A DNA stretch of 64,000 nucleotides from JAHEKO01 sp965212505 (lineage in GTDB: Bacteria > Acidobacteriota > Thermoanaerobaculia > Multivoradales > JAHEKO01). The stretch is from NCBI GenBank assembly GCA_965212505.1, contig OZ243123.1:1054001-1118000 (forward strand), written 5' to 3'. Positions 26,428 through 33,982 of this stretch are shown in pieces. The notes beneath the pieces were generated by a model. That model was not told the DNA's origin and searched no databases. It saw nothing but the letters and a program-made list of their open reading frames with translations. The position numbers were made by a program, and so were the translations under genes. The first letter of the stretch is position 1; every line of letters starts with the position of its first letter.

Positions 26428-27989
26428 GAGCGCTCGGCTCCGTCCTCATCCAGTCGGCTGAGCGCCGCTTCGAGCCGGTCGGTGACGTCGCTCAGGCGCT
26501 CGAGAGTCGACCGAGGCTCGACCGCTTCGACCGATTCCTCGGTGGCCTTCGGCTCTTCTGCCTCTTCGGAGGCTACGAGAGTTGCAACCGGTTCTGCTTC
26601 GAGGTCGGCCACCGCCTCTTCAAGTCGGCGCTCGAGCTCGGTCGCCTCGTTCATCACCTCCTCGCAGGCCGTGATGCCGATCGAGATGCGGCCGGCGAGG
26701 CTGAAGACGACCAGAATCAGGCCGAGGCCGTCGAAGAGCGGCGCCGTGCCGATGTGCCCGTGAACCCGTGCCCCCGCCAGATAGATCGGCACCGGCGGCC
26801 CGGGGACGTTGGTGATCACCAGGTTGAAGAACGGCTTGTGGCGGTCGGAGCCGCGCATTCTCAGGTAGAGCCGGCTGGCGAGCGCCGCGGTCTCCGACGG
26901 TACAAACTCCATCAGCTCGTTGGCGGGCAGGGCTCGGCCGTAGCCCTTGGCGCCGGCTGCGCTTCGATGGATGCGCAGCAGTCGCTCGTGGGGATCTTCG
27001 ATCTGCGTGGCGAGCTCGACCAGCATCGCCGAGACTCGATTGCCCATGGCGGCCTTCTGGTCTCGAGCTCGCACCGACATCGGCACCATCGCGACGAGAG
27101 GTTCGTCGGGAAGCTCATCGCGGTCTGCGAGCCAGCTCCGGAGCGCCCCCGCGCAGATCGCGAGGATCACGTCATTCACTGTGGTGCCCTGAACCCGTTC
27201 CCGAATCCGTTTGATGCGCTCGAGCTCGAGGTCGACACCCCCGAAACTCCTGTGGGGACCGACACGAGAATTGAGGGTTGTCCGCGGTGCGGTCATCGGT
27301 AGCGGCGGTCGCTCCAGGCTCTCCTCGAGTGTCTTTGTGACGAGCGAGCCGGCGCCGGAGAGTGTTCTGCCGAGCGTCTTCGCGAGGTCGATCGACTTGG
27401 AGCCGATCTTGCCGTAGCTGCGCGCTACGAGCTCGACGCCCGCCGGCACGCGTTCGGGTTCCCAGTTGTCGGCCGGCAACTCGCGACGACTGCGAGGATC
27501 GACGTCGAGCAGCGCGCCCATGATCTCGGCGCCGGACATGCCGTCGATGGCGGCATGGTGCACCCGGGCGACGAGTGCAAACGACCCCGGACTCATTCCC
27601 GGGTAGCCGTCGATGCCGTCGACGAAGGCCATCTCCCAGAGCGGTCGTTGGCGGCTGAGCGGCCGCGAAAACAGGTCGGCGGCCAGGCGCATGAGCTCGT
27701 CCTTGCCGCCGGGGCGCGGCACTCCGATTCTCGGCAGATGGAGGTCGAGGTCGAAGTCCGGGTCCTCGATCCAGTACGGGTGTCCCATCGAGAGCGGCAC
27801 CTCGACGAGGCGCTGTCGAAAGGTGCGCGCGACCGACAGTCGCGACGCCACGTGCGCGCGCACGGCGTCATAGCCGAAGTCGCCGCCGGTCTGGGCTGCG
27901 TCGAACAGGTAGACGCCTCCGATGTGCATCGGAGTGCGCGGAGACTCGAGGTAGACGAAGGCGGCGTCGAGCGCCGAGAGCTGTTCCAT
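26424..27989 (-). CDS. WS/DGAT wax ester synthase/diacylglycerol acyltransferase
   Basis: 521 residues. The family start MEQLSALDAAFVYLES and the catalytic HHAAIDG (144-150, the HHxxxDG motif) are clear, as are the later blocks VNDVILAICAGALR and VTNVPGPPVPIYLAG. The enzyme joins fatty acyl-CoA to long-chain alcohols or diacylglycerol at the inner membrane to make storage wax esters or triacylglycerol. ATG 27989 is the family start; the longer open frame upstream is not part of the protein. A Glu-rich, probably coiled-coil tail of about 60 residues extends beyond the usual C-terminus. It is flanked by a lipase and an esterase on the same strand. Confidence 0.9.
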   Translation of the reverse strand: MEQLSALDAAFVYLESPRTPMHIGGVYLFDAAQTGGDFGYDAVRAHVASRLSVARTFRQRLVEVPLSMGHPYWIEDPDFDLDLHLPRIGVPRPGGKDELMRLAADLFSRPLSRQRPLWEMAFVDGIDGYPGMSPGSFALVARVHHAAIDGMSGAEIMGALLDVDPRSRRELPADNWEPERVPAGVELVARSYGKIGSKSIDLAKTLGRTLSGAGSLVTKTLEESLERPPLPMTAPRTTLNSRVGPHRSFGGVDLELERIKRIRERVQGTTVNDVILAICAGALRSWLADRDELPDEPLVAMVPMSVRARDQKAAMGNRVSAMLVELATQIEDPHERLLRIHRSAAGAKGYGRALPANELMEFVPSETAALASRLYLRMRGSDRHKPFFNLVITNVPGPPVPIYLAGARVHGHIGTAPLFDGLGLILVVFSLAGRISIGITACEEVMNEATELERRLEEAVADLEAEPVATLVASEEAEEPKATEESVEAVEPRSTLERLSDVTDRLEAALSRLDEDGAERS

Positions 27990-28045
27990 GAGGCGCGCGG
28001 CGATCTTACCGTCCGCCTCGATCCTCAGGCTGGGTTGGGTCGTCG

Positions 28046-29824
28046 CTACGAATCGAGGAAGCCGTGAGCCTCGAGGAACGCGTCGGTCACGCGGCGCACC
28101 TCCGTTCGGGCCGCGTCGTTGCGGAAGAAGTGCCCGACGTCGAAAAGGTGGAACTCGAACTCGTTGCCGACCGACTCCATTCGGTCGACAAATCTCTGGA
28201 ACTCGTCGAGGGGTGCCAGGTGGTCGTAGCGACCGTGCAGGAGAAGGGCCGGAACGAGCCCCGCGCGAACGAGGTGCTGTGGCGATACCGTCCCCTGGCG
28301 GCCACCGGTCATGGCGTCGAAGAAGCTGCTCTTCGTCAGGTCGTAGCTCGCGGAGTGAATCACGAGCGCGTTCGGCCGAGAGTCGGCGGCCGAGCCGGGG
28401 CGCGGCGGCAGCATGGCGGCCGTCGTGGCGAGGTGGCCGCCGGCGGAGAAGCCGGCGGCGACGATCCGCTCGGGGTCGATGCCGAGCTCCGCAGCGTTCT
28501 CGCGCGCCCAGGCGATCGCGAACCTCACATCGTCGACGGCCGCGAGCAGGTCGGTGCCGTGGACGTCGGCGAGGCGGTACTCGAAAGAGATCGCCAGCAT
28601 CCCCTGGCCGGCCATACGGGTGCAGTTGCGGTAGCCCCACTCGGGGGTGCCGATCGCCCACCCACCGCCGTGGAAGAAGAGGTAGGCGGAACGGTCGCCG
28701 TCGTCCGCAGGCGTTGCGGGCTCGAAGATGTGAGCTTCGAGCTCGATCCCGTCGATCTCACGGAACGCTCGGATCTCGCTCGGTGCGTCGCGCTCGGCGA
28801 GATCGGTCTCGAGGAGGGGCCGGACCGTTGCGACCAGAGGGTGGTTCGGCTGGTCGGCGACCAGCTGCTCGAAAACGGGCGCCCAGTCCGCCGGCCCGTA
28901 GCTCGTCCGGAAGGTCTTGAACATCTGGCCGAGAAGGTAGTCGCGGATCTCGGGCGCCGCGGCCAGGTCACGGATCACCTGGTAGCGGGAGACGAGTTTC
29001 TCGCGAGGCAGGTCGAACCGTTCGAAGGCCAGAGGTCCCGCCGAGACCAGGTCGACATAGCGGTCGAGAAAGGCGACGAAGCTGGCCGAGGAGAGAGCTG
29101 TCGGCCAATCCAGCTTCTCCTGCGCGATCGTCTCGTAGTAGCCGGAATTGACGCCCGCCGAACGACCGGTCTCCCGAATGTAGACCTGCGGGTAGAGGAG
29201 CCGAATCGTGTCGAAGCGAGCGGCGAGGTCGACTTCGACTCGTTCGCGGAAAATCTCCGCGGTGGAGCCGTGGTCTGCGAGGAACGCCGCCAGGTGTTCT
29301 CTCGATGGACGTGCGATCTCGGCGAGCTCCGCTTCGAAGCGCTCCTCGCCCGAGGCGACGCGGTCGTGGACGTCGCGGTTGAGGCTCTGCTCGGCTGTCC
29401 GGTAGATCTCGGCCAACTCGACCAGGAGACGGTTCTCGGCCGCGACGTCTCCTGAGAACTCGACTCCCGGCTCGCCGTTCGGATCGAGGGTGAGCTCGAG
29501 GCTCGCGGCCGGCTCGAGGTAGAGCTCGATCTCCGTCGAGCCGACGATGAGGCGATGGAAGCCGGGTTCCTCGAAGGCGAGCTTCGTCTCGAAGGCGCCG
29601 TCGGCAGCGACCGGGATAGTCAGAGCATGCTCGTCGACCGAGACCGACCAGCCGTCGCTGATGTCCGGTGGTGTGCTGCTCAGCAGGAGCTGCTGAATGC
29701 CCTCCTGCCCGACGTTCCCCGTGAGGGTTGTGTTGGGTTCGGCGACCGGCGCCGGGCCGGTACAGGTGGTGATCCAGATGGCGCCCGTGGCGATCGTGAG
29801 CATTCGACGAATGGCAGGCTCCAT
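28046..29824 (-). CDS. Exported alpha/beta hydrolase (HSL/BD-FAE-like) with long N-terminal domain
   Basis: 592 residues. The last 230 residues form an esterase of the HGG type: HGGGW at 385-389, nucleophile GFSAGG with Ser460, then the GRYDHLAP and DVGHFF acid and histidine motifs. The first 350 residues begin with a lipoprotein-like signal (ITTC, Cys21). They continue with a beta domain and a helical domain that read like the N-terminal part of exported TlpA-type thioredoxins, an unusual partner for an esterase. ATG 29824 follows AAGGAG with six-base spacing. It lies 56 bases upstream of the WS/DGAT gene. Confidence 0.78.
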   Translation of the reverse strand: MEPAIRRMLTIATGAIWITTCTGPAPVAEPNTTLTGNVGQEGIQQLLLSSTPPDISDGWSVSVDEHALTIPVAADGAFETKLAFEEPGFHRLIVGSTEIELYLEPAASLELTLDPNGEPGVEFSGDVAAENRLLVELAEIYRTAEQSLNRDVHDRVASGEERFEAELAEIARPSREHLAAFLADHGSTAEIFRERVEVDLAARFDTIRLLYPQVYIRETGRSAGVNSGYYETIAQEKLDWPTALSSASFVAFLDRYVDLVSAGPLAFERFDLPREKLVSRYQVIRDLAAAPEIRDYLLGQMFKTFRTSYGPADWAPVFEQLVADQPNHPLVATVRPLLETDLAERDAPSEIRAFREIDGIELEAHIFEPATPADDGDRSAYLFFHGGGWAIGTPEWGYRNCTRMAGQGMLAISFEYRLADVHGTDLLAAVDDVRFAIAWARENAAELGIDPERIVAAGFSAGGHLATTAAMLPPRPGSAADSRPNALVIHSASYDLTKSSFFDAMTGGRQGTVSPQHLVRAGLVPALLLHGRYDHLAPLDEFQRFVDRMESVGNEFEFHLFDVGHFFRNDAARTEVRRVTDAFLEAHGFLDS

Positions 29825-29893
29825 CAACAACTCCTTCGTACGGCAGGGTGGGGCACACTCCCCAAACTGGGACACGCGCCGCGGAAATTCGCT

Positions 29894-29933
29894 ACACAGC
29901 CGGCCTTCGCGTCGCTCGGAAGACCGGCTGTGT
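29894..29933 (-). terminator. Terminator-like hairpin after the SRPBCC gene
   Basis: ACACAGCCGG (29894-29903) pairs perfectly with CCGGCTGTGT (29924-29933), and a partial inner stem CTTC/GAAG extends it. It begins 23 bases past the stop of the minus-strand SRPBCC gene. Only a short TTT follows, so termination strength is uncertain. Confidence 0.45.
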
Positions 29934-29956
29934 GGCGGCCGGAGTCCGGCGTGGCC

Positions 29957-30619
29957 CTACGCCGAGAGCAGTCTCGCGAGCTCGTCGAACCTCTCGCTCC
30001 AGAAGGCCTTGACCTCCTGAATGCGCACCTTGCTCTCGAGCTTGGTGTGCTGGAGCTGTACCTGGCTCTTGGAGTCGCCCTTGCCCCAGAAGTAGATCTC
30101 CACGGAAGTTCCGTCATGCCAGGTAATACGCATCGACCTGTTTTCGGTTTCCGTGCGGATGGTCAACCCAGCGTCCGGCAGCCACTGCTCTCGAACGCGC
30201 TCGTCGCTGAACGCCTGATAGAGCGTCTCGATCGGTACCGGGAGCGTCTTGCTCTTGCTGGTCTCGTAGCTCCCCGCGCGCCGCTGTCCGATCTCGCGCA
30301 GCCCCTTGATGCGTTCGTAGCCGACGGTCACCGACTGGGACCACCAGGCGGAGACGTCCCAGCGCTCGCCCACGAGCTTGGCAATGTCGGGGTGCGCCAT
30401 CTCGTGCGCACCGAGTCGATCGAGGCGCTCGGTCCATTCCTTCCAGTTGACACCGGTGGCCTTCTGCGCCGCGCCGTCGCTCATGCCGGCGAGCTCGGCG
30501 TAGTCGGTCGGCTCGGCGGCGCCCGTCTTCAAGACGTGCGCTAGGGCGGTGGTGTAGGACTCGCCGGTCTTCGCCATGCGCGAGCGCACCAGCCGTTTCA
30601 AGTCTTTGTTCTTGGGCAT
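29957..30619 (-). CDS. DUF4287/SRPBCC (AHSA1-like) protein
   Basis: 220 residues in two parts. Residues 1-100 are helical and resemble the DUF4287 region seen ahead of SRPBCC domains (MSDGAAQKATGVNWKEWTERLD). Residues 105-220 are an AHSA1/START-like SRPBCC domain (KTLPVPIETLYQAFSDERV, then MRITWHDGTSVEIYFWGKG, then WSERFDELARLL). These cytosolic domains bind hydrophobic ligands; the ligand here is unknown. ATG 30619 has GGGAG six bases upstream and is preferred over GTG 30622. Confidence 0.8.
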   Translation of the reverse strand: MPKNKDLKRLVRSRMAKTGESYTTALAHVLKTGAAEPTDYAELAGMSDGAAQKATGVNWKEWTERLDRLGAHEMAHPDIAKLVGERWDVSAWWSQSVTVGYERIKGLREIGQRRAGSYETSKSKTLPVPIETLYQAFSDERVREQWLPDAGLTIRTETENRSMRITWHDGTSVEIYFWGKGDSKSQVQLQHTKLESKVRIQEVKAFWSERFDELARLLSA

Positions 30620-30818
30620 CACGGTCTCCCTTCGATCTGGCCCGTGGTCGGCCCCCCAGCGGCGAAACCACGCGGCGTGCGAAGGTCTCGTGGTGCCGAT
30701 CCGGGAGTGTGCCCCCCTTTGCCTCGCCAGGGCTCTCGCTGGGGGAGAGCCTCAGAGGTTGGGCGTGGATCTCGTCGCCGTCCAAAATCCTAGCAGACGG
30801 TTTCGGGGCGGAGTCGAG

Positions 30819-32165
30819 CTACTCGGGGACGAAGAACTCGCTCTTGCGCGGGGCCGGTACGAGGAGGTCGACGATTCCATCGCCGTCGTAGTCCTGGAGC
30901 GGCCCGTGGAGCGGTACACCGATGCGGTCGCCCCCGCGCTTGCCGAGCACCGAGAAGAGAACCTCGTTCGAGGCCGGGGAGATCAGCTCGATACCGCCTC
31001 GCAAGACCTTCTTCGGCTTGGGGTGCTCGCGAAACAGCGAGCCGACGAGCAGGTCGCGCAAGCCGTCGCCGCTCAAGTCCTGGGTGCTGGTGACCGAGGC
31101 GCCGAACCACTGGCCGGCAGCGTCTCCTTCGCGACTCCAGAGCAACGAGCGATCAGCACCCGAGAAGATGTAGACCTTGCCCGTCTCACTACCGGCTTCG
31201 CCGTCGGTGGCCGGGGCTCCGACGATGTAGTCCAGAGTTCCGTCGCTATCGATGTCACCCCGGCTGACCGAGAAGCCGAAGAGACCCGCTCCATTTGGTG
31301 CCTTGATCTCGAGAAGCACCCGCCCGGTAGCATTCGACACCAGCAGCACCATGCCGTCGGTCTTGCCGTTGCCGGGGGCGCCCACGGTCAGGTCACGGAC
31401 CCCGTCGCCGTCTTCGTCCGCCCCGAAGCTGAGCGAGTATCCGAGATGCTGGTTTCTCTTCTTGCCCAGGAGCGTCCAGGCGCGTGTGCCGTCGGTGATG
31501 GCGAAACGATGGATGGCGCCGGCGTTGCCCTTGCCACCGTTCGCTTGGGTCGGCGCACCGGCGACGAAGTGATCGATGAAGCTGTCTCCACCGTCTTGGT
31601 CACTGAGGATCGTCTGCCAGCCGAGGCGCGAGCCCACCTCGCCCTCGAGGCGGAGTCGTTCGATCAGGCTGTCGTCGGTGGGCTGAACCACCACGACCGC
31701 CGGAGGTACCCCGGAGGAGCCGTCCCCCCCCGGTGCGCCGATCGCCCAGTGTGAGTCGTTGTCTTGGTTCACGTGGCCGAGGTTGGTCATCGAGTGGCCA
31801 AAGCCTTCGACGGGTCCCCCAGATAGATTGTTGCCGCTGATGAACCAAATTCGGCGACCCGTCTCGGGGTCGACGGCGAAGAGTCGCCCCGCGCCGTTGT
31901 CGGCACCCGGTGCGCCGATCGCCGCTTCCCCGTCGATGTTCGTTGCCGGCAGAGAGTCGAATCCGAAGCCGACCCCGAACTCGTCGCCCTTCTGCCCACC
32001 CTTGAGCTTCCGGATGGTCTTGCCGTTCGCTCCAGAGAGGATCAGCATCTGACCCTTCTTTGCCTTGACCCGGACCGTTCGAGTCTCGTCTCCGCCTGCC
32101 GGAGGCGAAGAAGCGCTCCAGACGAGGCCGACCAATGTCAGAGAAGCGGCGAGTCTCGCAACCAT
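30819..32165 (-). CDS. Secreted FG-GAP repeat protein
   Basis: 448 residues with a signal peptide (ASLTLVGLVWSASS). Six or seven FG-GAP/integrin-like repeats fill the rest. They carry calcium-site consensus such as DEDGDGVRDLTVGAPG, DIDSDGTLDYIVGAP and DYDGDGIVDLLVPAP, alternating with sentences such as FGFSVSRGD. It probably forms one exported beta-propeller, related in architecture to the protein at 17251 but without its Cys-rich tail. ATG 32165 follows GGAGGTG. A run of eight G in the coding strand (C8 at 31724-31731) lies in the Gly-rich loop. A seven-base-pair hairpin at 30731-30751 follows the stop but lacks a T tract. Confidence 0.8.
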   Translation of the reverse strand: MVARLAASLTLVGLVWSASSPPAGGDETRTVRVKAKKGQMLILSGANGKTIRKLKGGQKGDEFGVGFGFDSLPATNIDGEAAIGAPGADNGAGRLFAVDPETGRRIWFISGNNLSGGPVEGFGHSMTNLGHVNQDNDSHWAIGAPGGDGSSGVPPAVVVVQPTDDSLIERLRLEGEVGSRLGWQTILSDQDGGDSFIDHFVAGAPTQANGGKGNAGAIHRFAITDGTRAWTLLGKKRNQHLGYSLSFGADEDGDGVRDLTVGAPGNGKTDGMVLLVSNATGRVLLEIKAPNGAGLFGFSVSRGDIDSDGTLDYIVGAPATDGEAGSETGKVYIFSGADRSLLWSREGDAAGQWFGASVTSTQDLSGDGLRDLLVGSLFREHPKPKKVLRGGIELISPASNEVLFSVLGKRGGDRIGVPLHGPLQDYDGDGIVDLLVPAPRKSEFFVPE

Positions 32166-32338
32166 GGACACCTCCGAAACTGCGTGAGGGGCCTGGTCGC
32201 GACGCGCCCAGGCCGTTCTCAGAGTGGCGTGTGCTCGACTGTAGGAGAGTGCCAGCGTGCGAATTCCTTCGAGGTGGCTGGCCGCAATCTCCCGCACGGT
32301 CGTTTGGCGGCCCGGGTAGCGCCTGGGAAGACCGCGGA

Positions 32339-33982
32339 TCAGGGAGAGTCGAGTCTTCGGCCGGTGGCCGCTCGCCAGATCTCGCGCACCTCGTCGACGT
32401 TGCCGGTCATCTCCCACCTCACGAGAGTCAGCGGGATGATGCCGCCGCGCAGCAGTGCGTCGTGGAACGCACCGAGCTCGAAGGCCTCGCCGAGCTCGAG
32501 GGCGCGTTCCGACATCAGCTGCTCGAGCTGAATCTTGCCGATGATGTAGCCGCTGCCGAGTCCCGGCCTACGGATGTACCCCTCGAGATCGTAGCGACCG
32601 AGGTCCTCCTCCATGTAGGGCACGAACTCGATCATGTAGCGGTTCGCCTCGTCGAGGCTCATGTTGCCGGCGTGCATCTGTGTTTCGGCGTAGATACGGC
32701 TGGCACGCTTGATCAGTGCGGCGTAGAAGAGCTCGTCGGCGCGCGGCACGTTTCGCGTCAGTCCGGCGAGGAGGAACATCTCCTCGAGGTACGTCGCCCA
32801 CCCCTCGGCCCGCGAGCTGTCCCGATAGGCCCGTCGGATCGGGTTCTCGACGCGACCGGCCATCGTGCCGTCGAACCGGTGCCCCGGGATCGACGCATGG
32901 ATGTGGTTGTTGAATGTGTTGCGGAACTGGAGCTCCTCCCAGAAGTGGCGGTCGGTGAGCGCGCGCGGGCTCCAGAAGGTGTCGGTGTCGAAGGTCTGGG
33001 GAAGGTCGTCGGGGAACGTCAGGAGGTTTTGCTGTTCGACCAGGTCGCGAATCTGGCGCTCGGCGTCGCGTGTCCGCCGCTCGTGCTGCTCGGCGTTCCG
33101 GGTCAATTCGAGCTCGGGCAGGTCGGCGTTGCGGTTGCGAACGATCTCGTAGGCGGCGCGGTAGCGATGGAGCTCGCGCTCGCCGAGGATCGCGATCTCG
33201 GCGACTCCGTAAGGAAGCAGCCGGACGTTGCGGAAGTACCACTCGAGATTGTCGACGCCGATCCCCGCCGAGGACGCGAAGCTCGGCAGCCGCTCCGACA
33301 GCCAATCGCGATAGCGCCGAACCGCGGCGAGCGCCGCCTGGCACGGCTCGAGCTCATCGGGCTGCTGGAGCGCGACGCGCGCGCAAAGATCGGCGTACCA
33401 GCCGAGGGTGCCTCGAGGCGGGTTGTCGCGGTAGGGCTGGCCCTGGCCGACGCCGTCGAAGTTGTCGAGGTGGAACAGGGCGAGCCGGGCCAGCTCGCCC
33501 GACGCCTCGGTCAGACCCGATTCGGCCTGGGCGAGGGTCGCCGGCACGCCGACCAGCGATGCGTGCCACTCGTCGAGCTCCTCGCCTTCCAGTGGCAGAT
33601 CGACATAGGGAATCCTCCGGGCGAGATTCAGGTAGAAGATCGGATCCTTCTGCCAGGGCCTGGTGACCCGCTGCTCGAACTCGAGCGCGTTGCCCTGTGC
33701 CCAGACCAGGAGGTAGTCGACCTTGCCGGCTACGGACCAGTCCGACGGGTCGATGGCGGCGAGGTGCTCGCGAGCTCGGGCGATCCGTTCGCCGCGTACT
33801 GAGATGGCGGCGGAGCCGACCATCGACACCCCGAGGACCCGATTGGGGGTGCGCAGCTCGCGGAGCTCGGCGTTGACGTCGACCAGCTCGTCCCAGCCCG
33901 GGTCTTTCTCGGCGCTGAGTCGCGGCGCGACCAGGGCGGCGCAAACGAGCGCCAGTGGCAGCAGCGGACCAGATCGTCTCAT
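32339..33982 (-). CDS. DUF885 family protein, putative secreted peptidase
   Basis: 547 residues with a signal peptide (ending RLSA). It matches DUF885 through EGWATYLEE (393-401), IPGH (365-368) and the C-terminal GYIIGKIQLEQL. DUF885 proteins are usually regarded as metallopeptidase-like, with a conserved HExxPGH; here the motif reads HASIPGH (362-368), so the Glu is replaced by Ala. The protein may be inactive or belong to a distinct subfamily. Its ATG overlaps the stop of the S9 peptidase as ATGA, so the two are coupled. Confidence 0.8.
   Translation of the reverse strand: MRRSGPLLPLALVCAALVAPRLSAEKDPGWDELVDVNAELRELRTPNRVLGVSMVGSAAISVRGERIARAREHLAAIDPSDWSVAGKVDYLLVWAQGNALEFEQRVTRPWQKDPIFYLNLARRIPYVDLPLEGEELDEWHASLVGVPATLAQAESGLTEASGELARLALFHLDNFDGVGQGQPYRDNPPRGTLGWYADLCARVALQQPDELEPCQAALAAVRRYRDWLSERLPSFASSAGIGVDNLEWYFRNVRLLPYGVAEIAILGERELHRYRAAYEIVRNRNADLPELELTRNAEQHERRTRDAERQIRDLVEQQNLLTFPDDLPQTFDTDTFWSPRALTDRHFWEELQFRNTFNNHIHASIPGHRFDGTMAGRVENPIRRAYRDSSRAEGWATYLEEMFLLAGLTRNVPRADELFYAALIKRASRIYAETQMHAGNMSLDEANRYMIEFVPYMEEDLGRYDLEGYIRRPGLGSGYIIGKIQLEQLMSERALELGEAFELGAFHDALLRGGIIPLTLVRWEMTGNVDEVREIWRAATGRRLDSP

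Noticed and set aside
27990..28661. A long upstream extension of the WS/DGAT reading frame
   Set aside because: The family begins at MEQLSALDAAF; the extension overlaps the upstream esterase gene and has non-protein-like Arg/Pro composition.
28064..29455. A 463-codon + strand frame opposite the esterase gene
   Set aside because: Same reason: the minus strand encodes intact HGGGW and GFSAGG hydrolase motifs.
32135..33802. A 555-codon + strand frame opposite the DUF885 gene
   Set aside because: Antisense shadow with low-complexity Arg/Glu/Val composition, while the minus-strand protein has clear family motifs.
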